Source: JBNJFY01 sp051747265 (lineage in GTDB: Bacteria; Bacteroidota; Rhodothermia; Balneolales; Balneolaceae). Taken from it: a stretch of 64,000 bases of DNA. The notes under the pieces are model-generated. The model saw only the letters and a list, made by a program, of their open reading frames with translations, ran no database searches and had not been told where the DNA came from. The position numbers and the translations under genes are program-made. The stretch covers positions 434,001-498,000 of the forward strand of contig JBNJFY010000001.1 of NCBI GenBank assembly GCA_051747265.1. Direction: 5' to 3'. Each line of letters begins with the position of its first letter. Positions within the stretch are counted from its first letter, which is position 1. Shown in pieces: positions 33,513 through 40,985 of this stretch.

Positions 33513-34358
33513 TTGTCCATTTTTAACCGAAATAGCAAAGAACCGAGCAGCGGCTCGATGGGTAAACGGATTTCTCCAAAGAAATTGGAGCATGCCGAAA
33601 ATCCGGATCCAGCTGCGCCCAGCTCCCCATCAGGGTTCACCTTTTCCAAAGGAATTTTGGCGGTAATTCTATTGCTGGGCCTTTCCGCCATGGGCGGCTG
33701 GTACTGGATGCAAAGCATTCAGGTGAAAGAGGTGCGCTTCTCAGGGTATAACTTTACCACAGTGGATGAGCTAACTCCCATGGTGCAGGTTCCGGCGGAT
33801 ACGCATCCGGATAGCATCGATTTTATGGCTCTGATTGAACGTGTGGAGTCGGTACCCTATGTGCATTGGGCAACCGTTAACGTGAATGCAACCGGCGTGT
33901 TAGAAATTGATATTGGAGAACGGCAGCCGGTCGCGCTATTGATCGACGGATCCACCAAAACGTATGTGGATAGCGAGGGCGTCAAGTTGCCTGTCCGTGC
34001 CGGCAAAGCCGTAAATGTGCCCATTTTATATGGATTCTCCGCTCAACCACTTAGTGATACGTTACAATCAGAGGGATTTCGGCACACCGTGGCATTTCTT
34101 CAGGCACTACGCAATCAGACATTTGCCGATGCTACCCTTAGTGAGGTGGCCTGGACCCCCGATCAGGGGATCGTGGCCATGAGTCATGAAAATGGTGTAA
34201 AGCTCGTGTTTGGCAAAGAAGGCTTCGGCGAGCGGTTGAATCATTGGAAAGCCTTCTACAGCCAGGTCATTCGCCAGAAAGGAATCAACCGCATGCGAAG
34301 CATTGATTTCCGTTTCGAGGGCCAAATTGTAACCCGCGAACATGACCCGGCATCATGA
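33513..34358 (+). CDS. ftsQ: Cell division protein FtsQ
   Basis: Bitopic divisome protein. TTG at 33513 gives a cytoplasmic tail of about 45 residues; the membrane helix is about 47-68 (GILAVILLLGLSAMGGWYWM), followed by a POTRA-like domain (QVKEVRFSGYNFTTVDEL, then VPYVHWATVNVNATGVLEIDIGERQPVAL) and the FtsQ beta domain. At 281 residues it is typical. Placement between murC and ftsA strongly supports the call. Confidence 0.9.
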   Translation: MSIFNRNSKEPSSGSMGKRISPKKLEHAENPDPAAPSSPSGFTFSKGILAVILLLGLSAMGGWYWMQSIQVKEVRFSGYNFTTVDELTPMVQVPADTHPDSIDFMALIERVESVPYVHWATVNVNATGVLEIDIGERQPVALLIDGSTKTYVDSEGVKLPVRAGKAVNVPILYGFSAQPLSDTLQSEGFRHTVAFLQALRNQTFADATLSEVAWTPDQGIVAMSHENGVKLVFGKEGFGERLNHWKAFYSQVIRQKGINRMRSIDFRFEGQIVTREHDPAS

Positions 34359-34416
34359 TGAACAACACAAGAACTATGGAACGTAAATTTACTATTAAGA
34401 TCACCTGGTGAGCACA

Positions 34417-35682
34417 ATGGAAGAAGAGCAAGAACGAATAGTCGTTGGACTGGATATCGGTACCACAAAGGTTTGCGCCATTGTGGCTTCTATCGATGAT
34501 CAAGAACGGATTAACATTTTAGGGATTGGGAAAGCCCCCAGCGACGGATTAAACCGAGGCGTGGTAGTAAACATCGATAAAACGGTGAATGCCATCAAAA
34601 AGGCTATTGAGCAGGCTCAGCTGGCTTCGGGCATCGAAATCCAGTCGGTAAATGTGGGTATTGCCGGCGATCACATTCGCAGTATGCGAAGCAAAGGTGT
34701 GATCACGATCAATAATCGTGACAACGAAATTACGATGAAGGATGTCAACCGCCTGCTGGAGGATTGTCAACGCATTATGCTGCCCACCGATCAGCAGATC
34801 ATTCATGTGATCCCGCAGGAATTTGTGGTGGATGGCCAAGATGGCATTAGCGACCCCGTGGGTATGAGCGGCCGGCGCATGGAAGCCGAAGTGCACATCA
34901 TCACCGGATTGGTATCCGCGGCCAAAAACATCTATCGATGCGTGGAACGCGCCGGTTACCAGGTGGCCGACATCATTCTGGAACCGCTGGCCTCTTCTTA
35001 CGCCGTGCTCGATGAAGAAGAAAAAGAAGCCGGTGTCGCGCTGGTGGATATTGGCGGCGGTACTACCGACGTGGCTATTTTCCAAGGCAACACCATCCGC
35101 CATACCGAAGTGATCGGCATTGCCGGCAAGAAAGTGACCGACGACATCCGCATGGGATTGAGCGTGTTGGACGATCAGGCCGAAAAGCTGAAACGCGATC
35201 ACGGAGAAGCCTTTGCCGATATGATCGAAGAAGACGAAGTGATCACCGTTCCCGGTATCGCCGGACGTCCGCCCAAGGAGCTCAAAAAGAGCGTATTGTC
35301 CAAGATCATTCAGGCTCGTGTGGAAGAGATCCTGGAAATTATAGCTATCGAAATCAAGCGTAGCGGATATAGCGATTCATTGAGTGCGGGAATCGTGCTT
35401 ACCGGAGGGGGATCCTTGCTCAAAAATATTTGTCCCCTGACCACGGAAGTGCTGGGCATGGATGCCAAAATCGGTAAACCCCGTGGTCTCAGCGGCGGGC
35501 TGACCGAAGAAGTGAACAACCCGATCTTCGCCACCGGCGTGGGGCTGGTTATGCACAGCATGCAATCCGGCGGATCCATGGGCAGTCAACCGATGATGCC
35601 CGCGTCTGACGAGGAGAACAGTGTGGAACGCGTGATGAACAAGATCGCCGACCGCATGAAGAGTTGGTTTAAGGAATTATAA
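34417..35682 (+). CDS. ftsA: Cell division protein FtsA
   Basis: Actin-like ATPase that tethers FtsZ to the membrane. ATG at 34417 chosen; an in-frame GTG at 34408 adds three residues. Nucleotide-binding segments: VVGLDIGTTKVCAIVA near the start, VALVDIGGGTTDVAIF near 210, and GIVLTGGGSLLKNI near 330. The SHS2/1C insert lies at about 85-160. The C-terminal amphipathic helix DRMKSWFKEL serves as membrane anchor. About 421 residues. Confidence 0.97.
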   Translation: MEEEQERIVVGLDIGTTKVCAIVASIDDQERINILGIGKAPSDGLNRGVVVNIDKTVNAIKKAIEQAQLASGIEIQSVNVGIAGDHIRSMRSKGVITINNRDNEITMKDVNRLLEDCQRIMLPTDQQIIHVIPQEFVVDGQDGISDPVGMSGRRMEAEVHIITGLVSAAKNIYRCVERAGYQVADIILEPLASSYAVLDEEEKEAGVALVDIGGGTTDVAIFQGNTIRHTEVIGIAGKKVTDDIRMGLSVLDDQAEKLKRDHGEAFADMIEEDEVITVPGIAGRPPKELKKSVLSKIIQARVEEILEIIAIEIKRSGYSDSLSAGIVLTGGGSLLKNICPLTTEVLGMDAKIGKPRGLSGGLTEEVNNPIFATGVGLVMHSMQSGGSMGSQPMMPASDEENSVERVMNKIADRMKSWFKEL

Positions 35683-35748
35683 GTAGTTACTGGAATACAG
35701 AAATTTTCAATCGTTAAGCAAGCAATCTAACTATCAGAGGAGTCTATT

Positions 35749-37101
35749 ATGGCGAATCAAACATCCCGATTTAGTTTCGACGAACAGAATCAGGACAATG
35801 CCCAGATCAAGGTGATCGGCGTTGGTGGCGGCGGAGGTAATGCCGTCAACAATATGATCAACAAAGGGTTAACCAGCGTTGATTACATTGCCCTGAACAC
35901 TGATAACCAAGCATTAAAAAACAACCTGGCCGATCTGACCATTCAAGTAGGTGAGTCACTGACCAACGGACTGGGCGCCGGCGCGCGTCCCGAAATTGGC
36001 CGCGAGGCGGTGGAGGAAAACCGCCACGAAATTGAAGAAGCCGTAGAAGGCGCCGACATGCTGTTTATCACCGCCGGTATGGGTGGTGGAACCGGTACCG
36101 GTGGAGCTCCGGTCGTAGCCGGAATCGCCAAGCGCAAAGGTATATTGACGGTGGGTATCGTGACCACCCCGTTCCACGCGGAAGGTAAGATTCGGATGAA
36201 GTATGCCCTGGAAGGCATCACCGAACTGAAGAAAAACTGCGATACCGTCATTGTGATCCCTAACGAGCGTCTGCTGGATATCTCCGATGAGAACACCACG
36301 CTGATGCAAGCGTTTGAGATGGCCAACGAGGTGCTCTACAACGCCACCCGTGGTATTTCCGATCTCATTCTGATGCCTGGTCTGATCAACCTCGACTTTG
36401 CTGATGTTCGCACTACCATGTTGGACGGAGGCGCGGCCATTATGGGTTCTGCTACCGCCGAAGGCGCCGATCGCGCCGAAATTGCCGCCCGTGAATCGAT
36501 CAACTCTCCCCTCTTGGATGGCGTGAGTATTCGCGGTGCCCGCAACGTTCTGGTCAATATTTCGGCTGGATCCAACCTGGGTATGCACGAAACCACCACC
36601 GCCACCAGCATCATTCAGCAAGAAGCCGGTGAAGATGCGGAGATCATCTTTGGTACGGTACTGGATGAATCCTTTGACGACGAACTGCGCGTGACCGTGA
36701 TCGCCACTGGATTTGAGCTGTCTAACAATAAGGATGAGGCCAAGGTAGCTCCCAATTCGGGAAACGCGGACGGATCCGATGAGGAAGACTCCGCTCCGCC
36801 CTCTGCCGAAAATATTACTCGGCGGGTAAACCGCACCACCTCCAACTTTTACAAAGGTGAGCAAAACCTGAAGAACCTGGATACCCCGGCTATTCACCGT
36901 CGCGGCACGGATAATATCCGTCGCATCAAAAAAGACGAGGAAGAGCAGGAACAGGAGCAAAATCAGGAAGGCAATAAAGATTCGGGATTTGGCCTGAATA
37001 AGAAGGCCTCAGGAAATCGCCTGCTGAATAACCGCCGCGAGCGCATCGCGGATAAGGATAACACCGATCAGCCGGCATTCCTGCGTAAAATCATGGATTA
37101 A
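35749..37101 (+). CDS. ftsZ: Cell division GTPase FtsZ
   Basis: Tubulin-like GTPase of the Z ring. A good ribosome site (GAGGAG) lies eight bases before the ATG, rare in this window. IKVIGVGGGGGNAVNNMI is at about 21-38, the tubulin signature GMGGGTGTGGAP at about 110-121, and the T7-loop NLDFADVRT near 213. After residue 320 there is an acidic, low-complexity linker rich in Glu, Gln and Asn, and the conserved C-terminal peptide QPAFLRKIMD that binds FtsA. It ends the dcw cluster. Confidence 0.98.
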   Translation: MANQTSRFSFDEQNQDNAQIKVIGVGGGGGNAVNNMINKGLTSVDYIALNTDNQALKNNLADLTIQVGESLTNGLGAGARPEIGREAVEENRHEIEEAVEGADMLFITAGMGGGTGTGGAPVVAGIAKRKGILTVGIVTTPFHAEGKIRMKYALEGITELKKNCDTVIVIPNERLLDISDENTTLMQAFEMANEVLYNATRGISDLILMPGLINLDFADVRTTMLDGGAAIMGSATAEGADRAEIAARESINSPLLDGVSIRGARNVLVNISAGSNLGMHETTTATSIIQQEAGEDAEIIFGTVLDESFDDELRVTVIATGFELSNNKDEAKVAPNSGNADGSDEEDSAPPSAENITRRVNRTTSNFYKGEQNLKNLDTPAIHRRGTDNIRRIKKDEEEQEQEQNQEGNKDSGFGLNKKASGNRLLNNRRERIADKDNTDQPAFLRKIMD

Positions 37102-37102
37102 T

Positions 37103-37232
37103 CCGAGTATGGATTGCTATTGATTCGATTATACGGTCTCGGGGTAACGTGCGTCTAGGATAGACGACGAATCCCGGACATCTATGTTTGCTTAACGATG
37201 AGGGGAGTTCTCAATAGAGAGCTCCCCATTTT
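37103..37232 (+). ncRNA. 130-bp exact direct repeat, left copy; candidate structured RNA downstream of ftsZ
   Basis: Identical over all 130 bases to 39251-39380. It contains a perfect hairpin CGTCTA-GGA-TAGACG (37152-37166) enclosed by a possible TCGGGG / CCCGGA stem, and ends in an intrinsic terminator. It begins two bases after the ftsZ stop. It has no open frame of note. It may be a small RNA, an ftsZ 3' UTR element, or simply the duplicated target of an integration. Confidence 0.45.
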
Positions 37233-37234
37233 TT
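37202..37234 (+). terminator. Intrinsic terminator of the dcw cluster
   Basis: GGGGAGTTCTC (37202-37212), loop AATA, GAGAGCTCCCC (37217-37227), then ATTTTTT. It is an 11-bp stem with one G-T pair. The same hairpin ends the right copy at 39350-39380. Confidence 0.9.
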
Positions 37235-37371
37235 ATGGCTGTGCTATAAGAATAATTGCTCTATTACTAGTCACCTCTCGTTCGGGGCGCCCGACCCGAA
37301 CTAATAACTACCAGGCAATTTTTCTACGATATACTAATATACTTACCTCAATATAACGTCCACACCAAATA

Positions 37372-37485
37372 GAGGCTGTCTAAAAAGTAGAATGCATAAC
37401 CATCCAAGATTTCGAAAACCTTGGATGTTTGGATATAAGGAAATCTATTGTTTATCACCCCATCTATTTAATTTGCAAAGGCGAT
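37372..37485. mobile_element. MITE-like element, family R5, right end missing
   Basis: Starts GAGGCTGTCTAAAAAG and follows the body of the copy at 6310 (CCAAG...CTTGG hairpin, then CATCTATTTAATTTGCAAAG) but lacks the closing terminus. It lies between the direct repeats and the AbiE genes. Confidence 0.75.
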
Positions 37486-37557
37486 CTGTAGTTTGCGTCG
37501 GTTCAACTTATTACAGAACCCCTGGCTTCAACTACATATTAGATATGATACTACCTA

Positions 37558-38328
37558 TTATATTGTGATAGCCTTTACCTCATCATATTCTACTTCCGGT
37601 CTCAATAAAGCGGCAATGTCCCCCGTGAACTCGGTGTCCTGCATTTTCTCTTCCAGATTCAATTCAAATTCACGAGCACTAGGAGGGTCCGTATCTTCTT
37701 GATCCATGTAGGTGTGAAAGCAGTCTACCACTTTTGATGTATCCACTTCCAGATGCTTCATGGCATAATGAAGATCGAATAAATCTCGCCCCTTCTTACG
37801 CTGATACAATGCTCTAAGCTTGGTTGCCAATAGCTCTTCGAGTTCATAGGTGGTTATTTGGGCATGACCCTGGTACCAAGGATTATTCACCGAAAAAGGC
37901 TCTTTTTTCAAATCCAGTACATGAAAATGCTCCCTGGTGTTGATCTCAATTTTCACCCGCATGCGTGGCGGAGGCGATATCTCTGTCTCAAATTGGTAAT
38001 AAACGGTACAATTATGCTCATTCAGTCTAACATTTCGATCCTCTTTACCGCCTAGAAAAAGTAGTTGATCCCGGATGGCTTCCAGCATCGGTTTGGCAGG
38101 AGCGGATGTTAGCTGAACCAGATCAATATCCTCCGAATATCTTGCCTGAGGTTGCAAATATAATTTGTGCAGTGCGGTTCCCCCTCGGAAAGCGAGATGT
38201 TCTTTCAAGAAATCATGGGAAAAGATCTCCACAATAGCTCTCGAAATGACCAGATCCTGTTCGACCTGCGAGGGTTCATTCCAAGGCGCTACTGATCGCC
38301 AAGCATCTATATACGCCTTGGGAATCAT
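37558..38328 (-). CDS. abiEii: AbiEii-type nucleotidyltransferase toxin
   Basis: Toxin of a type IV-like abortive-infection toxin-antitoxin pair; MenT/AbiEii-type enzymes are known to add nucleotides to RNA. The polymerase-beta-like core is clear: AFRGGTALHKLY with GGT at 49-51, then RYSEDIDLV with the metal-binding Asp67 and Asp69. A later conserved YELEELLATKLRALYQRKKGRDLFDLHY (split helix, about 165-192) with Lys and Asp is typical of AbiEii. The 256 residues fit. Its start overlaps the antitoxin stop by four bases. Confidence 0.93.
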   Translation of the reverse strand: MIPKAYIDAWRSVAPWNEPSQVEQDLVISRAIVEIFSHDFLKEHLAFRGGTALHKLYLQPQARYSEDIDLVQLTSAPAKPMLEAIRDQLLFLGGKEDRNVRLNEHNCTVYYQFETEISPPPRMRVKIEINTREHFHVLDLKKEPFSVNNPWYQGHAQITTYELEELLATKLRALYQRKKGRDLFDLHYAMKHLEVDTSKVVDCFHTYMDQEDTDPPSAREFELNLEEKMQDTEFTGDIAALLRPEVEYDEVKAITI

Positions 38329-39140
38329 AAGTTATCTACCTCGATCTTCATATTGGGAATGACCTTCCAGCGGTTGGGCGCTTTTTGGTTCTCACTTTCC
38401 TTCTTGGGATTTAATTTGGTCGGATAATAATTACGACTCTCCAATGAGCGATATAGGGCATCGGCCAATGGAAGCTCCTGAAGTATCTCATCCAATAGAT
38501 ACCCCAAACGTTGAAGGGAGGTGGTTTGAGAAAAATCAGTAGCTACCGCCTCCATCATCTCAGGGGTAAGCTCATATACTAATTCGGATAAAACCGTAGC
38601 CACCCGATTCATCCCCCCGACGCGATCCACGTAAAAGATCAGATCCAACGCTGTCAAGGCCGGGTTGGAAATATTGAAATACCCCGCGTCTGTTTTCTGT
38701 TGTTCTACAAAATCCTTCTTCCAGCCTTTTTTCAAACAAAAAACAATAGACTGCTGCTTGTTCTTTATCGGTCTTAAATAAGGAGGTTCCGATACGATAA
38801 ATTGCGTTTGTGGCTGCTGATGCGCCGCGCCATGATACATGGCCGCGGTTAACAGCCCTACATAATAATCACGGTCTAAAAAATTCATGAGATCATCTAC
38901 GAAATACCCTAGTGGTAAGGTTTTTCGAGATGCATATTCGGGGGGGATAATCAGGTAAAAATTTTGTCTAAGCCTCGATATACGTTCTTTATCCAGCAAG
39001 CGCTGCACAACTTTCTGGTAAGCTTCCTCAGATAGGTTAAAGCTAGATAAAACCTCATCTCCGGTAAACGTATATCGTCCTTTGCTACGAAGTTGATCTA
39101 AGAAGCGACTAAGATATTGATATGTATTTGGGTCATTCAT
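38325..39140 (-). CDS. abiEi: AbiEi-type antitoxin with winged helix
   Basis: Partner of the downstream nucleotidyltransferase. ATG at 39140 (MNDPNTYQYL) is used because the ten residues upstream are hydrophobic and unlike the family. The N-terminal winged helix (about 1-65) carries YTFTGDEVLSSFNLSEEAYQKVVQRLL and RQNFYLIIPPEYA; the AbiEi domain continues with YYVGLLTAAMYHGAAHQQPQ, a well-known pattern. About 271 residues. AbiEi proteins repress their own promoter, expected within 39141-39250. Confidence 0.92.
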   Translation of the reverse strand: MNDPNTYQYLSRFLDQLRSKGRYTFTGDEVLSSFNLSEEAYQKVVQRLLDKERISRLRQNFYLIIPPEYASRKTLPLGYFVDDLMNFLDRDYYVGLLTAAMYHGAAHQQPQTQFIVSEPPYLRPIKNKQQSIVFCLKKGWKKDFVEQQKTDAGYFNISNPALTALDLIFYVDRVGGMNRVATVLSELVYELTPEMMEAVATDFSQTTSLQRLGYLLDEILQELPLADALYRSLESRNYYPTKLNPKKESENQKAPNRWKVIPNMKIEVDNL

Positions 39141-39250
39141 TTTAGTTATCAACTGCAATACCAGACACATTTCATCCAGTTATGCAGTTAAAAACTAAAA
39201 TAATACTGTTAAACACAAGATAATCTGATCGCCAATAACTGTAAATCAAC

Positions 39251-39380
39251 CCGAGTATGGATTGCTATTGATTCGATTATACGGTCTCGGGGTAACGTGC
39301 GTCTAGGATAGACGACGAATCCCGGACATCTATGTTTGCTTAACGATGAGGGGAGTTCTCAATAGAGAGCTCCCCATTTT
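39251..39380 (+). repeat. 130-bp exact direct repeat, right copy
   Basis: Identical to 37103-37232 including the terminator hairpin. Beyond the repeat, both sides share only a weak AATAATTGCTCT stretch before diverging. Together the copies bracket the AbiE pair and a truncated MITE (about 2.0 kb). Confidence 0.97.
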
Positions 39381-40034
39381 AATGGCCACTTAAATAATTG
39401 CTCTTTTTCTCGGGTCAGGCGATACAAATGACACTTTTCTGTCGCTTGGCTCGCCCCACCCGAACATTGAGCAAGATTTTCAGGGCGCCAGATCCGAGTT
39501 CTAATCTAGGTTACTTACTCATTTAGTGAGTCTGTCAATTTAACAGCTCGAGAGGGAGCTCCATTTCTTTAAGCATTTTGCAAATGCTTGCATACATTCC
39601 TACACCACCAGTAACCTTCAGCTTGATTGACCGGACCCCTCAGCCCAACCGATGGCTAGCTACTTACCCCAACCTCCATTCCTCTTCGATTGGGCAGCTC
39701 CCCTAGAATGGGAGCGGTAATTTGTGCCTTTAGTTCACCAAGGCAGCGAATAATATTCCCCTACGTCTAAACTCTTGCCACTTCCAGCCTTAACCCAACA
39801 AACGCCCAAATACACCGTTCCCATTTCAGGGGAACTCCCGTTGAGCAATGCGAAACAGGTAAGGGGTCCAGTGATAATGGATTACAGATGATTATGCTCC
39901 ACCTCTTCAAACTTGCTCCAAAGTTCTTGAGGAGAAGCAAATGTAAATCTCCCCACTATATGCAATACTTCCTGCAAGTTCTTGATAACAAGCATATCGT
40001 TCGGATTAGGAGATCAGAATAACGGGTATTTCGG
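39381..40034. other. Non-coding stretch between the AbiE cassette and the permease
   Basis: No credible gene in about 650 bases. It holds an inverted-repeat element at 39692-39839 and, at 39904-39941, a palindromic block similar to 6562-6601. Confidence 0.7.
39692..39839. repeat. 148-bp inverted-repeat (MITE-like) element
   Basis: The left end GGGCAGCTCCCCTAGAATGG and the right end CCATTTCAGGGGAACTCCC are imperfect inverted complements over about 25 bases. No coding capacity; a single copy in this window. Confidence 0.6.
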
Positions 40035-40865
40035 TTATCCAAACACCTCATACAGCAAGTTCGCCGCCACTACTATGGCCAATACCGCAAAGGCGATCTG
40101 CAGCTTTCGGCGACTCAGTTTGTTGCTGAACCACGCACCCAAGATCCCCCCTGCAAATCCCGCGGTGAACAGCGGAACCGCCGCGCCCCAATCCACAAAT
40201 CCGGTGGAATATGCGGAAACCCCCGCACTGATCGGATCCAACAGCGCCAATTGGCCCCATCCGGCCACAGAGATAAATATGATGGCCAGCGAGGAAGTAC
40301 TTACCGCTTGATGCATCGGTTTCTTGGCCACAAAATGCAGTAGCGGCACCATGGCTCCGCCCCCGCCAATGCCCGCCAGACTGGCCAATACGCCTCCTAC
40401 TAAGCCCACCCCGCCTGCAGCGGAGATACTAAGTGTATCGGTATTGTATACCATATCCTTATCATGCTTGGAGGAGCGGCCGCGATTGACAAACGAATAG
40501 GCTACGTAGATCAACAGAAGAGAAAAGAACACCGCGAACTCCTCCTCTTGATAGTATGACGAGGTGGTTATCTGCTTGCCGATCCAGGTTCCCACTGCTC
40601 CAAAAAGCCCCACCATCACGCCATCACGCAGAAACCAGTTATCTTGCATGTACTGACGTATAGAACTACTGCTGGCCGCCACAAAGGTGCACGCCAACCC
40701 AGAAGCCACCGACCAGATCACCGGCTGCTCCACTCCAGCGTTGACGAACAGATAAAAAAGCACGGGTGTAAACAGTACGCCCCCACCTACGCCCAGTAAT
40801 CCGGCGATAAAACCGGCTAATAGTCCAATGGCCAGCAGAATGGGGATCAATACAAAAGGATCCAT
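40035..40865 (-). CDS. TauE/SafE family (DUF81) membrane permease
   Basis: Probable anion exporter (sulfite/organosulfonate family). ATG at 40865 (MDPFVLIPILL) is chosen, since upstream residues are not membrane-like. Eight or so helices; the two-fold repeat signature is visible as GFIAGLLGVGGGVLFTPVL near residue 15 and SLAGIGGGGAMVPLLHF near 155. The 276 residues are typical. Substrate not readable. It diverges from mutS2, with the two starts about 120 bases apart. Confidence 0.9.
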   Translation of the reverse strand: MDPFVLIPILLAIGLLAGFIAGLLGVGGGVLFTPVLFYLFVNAGVEQPVIWSVASGLACTFVAASSSSIRQYMQDNWFLRDGVMVGLFGAVGTWIGKQITTSSYYQEEEFAVFFSLLLIYVAYSFVNRGRSSKHDKDMVYNTDTLSISAAGGVGLVGGVLASLAGIGGGGAMVPLLHFVAKKPMHQAVSTSSLAIIFISVAGWGQLALLDPISAGVSAYSTGFVDWGAAVPLFTAGFAGGILGAWFSNKLSRRKLQIAFAVLAIVVAANLLYEVFG

Positions 40866-40985
40866 AGCGTTGTTGATGTGATAAAATTCAAGATTTGAAT
40901 TTGAACAACTTACAAAAACTGCGATTGGAATATAGAAGCTGTATTTTCCGCGTGCTGAATCCAATCACAACCTTCGTTTCGTTTC

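Noticed and set aside
35956..36960. 334-codon frame antisense to ftsZ
   Set aside because: Mirror frame of a highly biased coding sequence; composition and lack of motifs show it is a shadow.
37103..37232. Possible tRNA or tmRNA as attachment site in the 130-bp repeat
   Set aside because: No acceptor stem, T-loop or CCA-like end could be folded from it.
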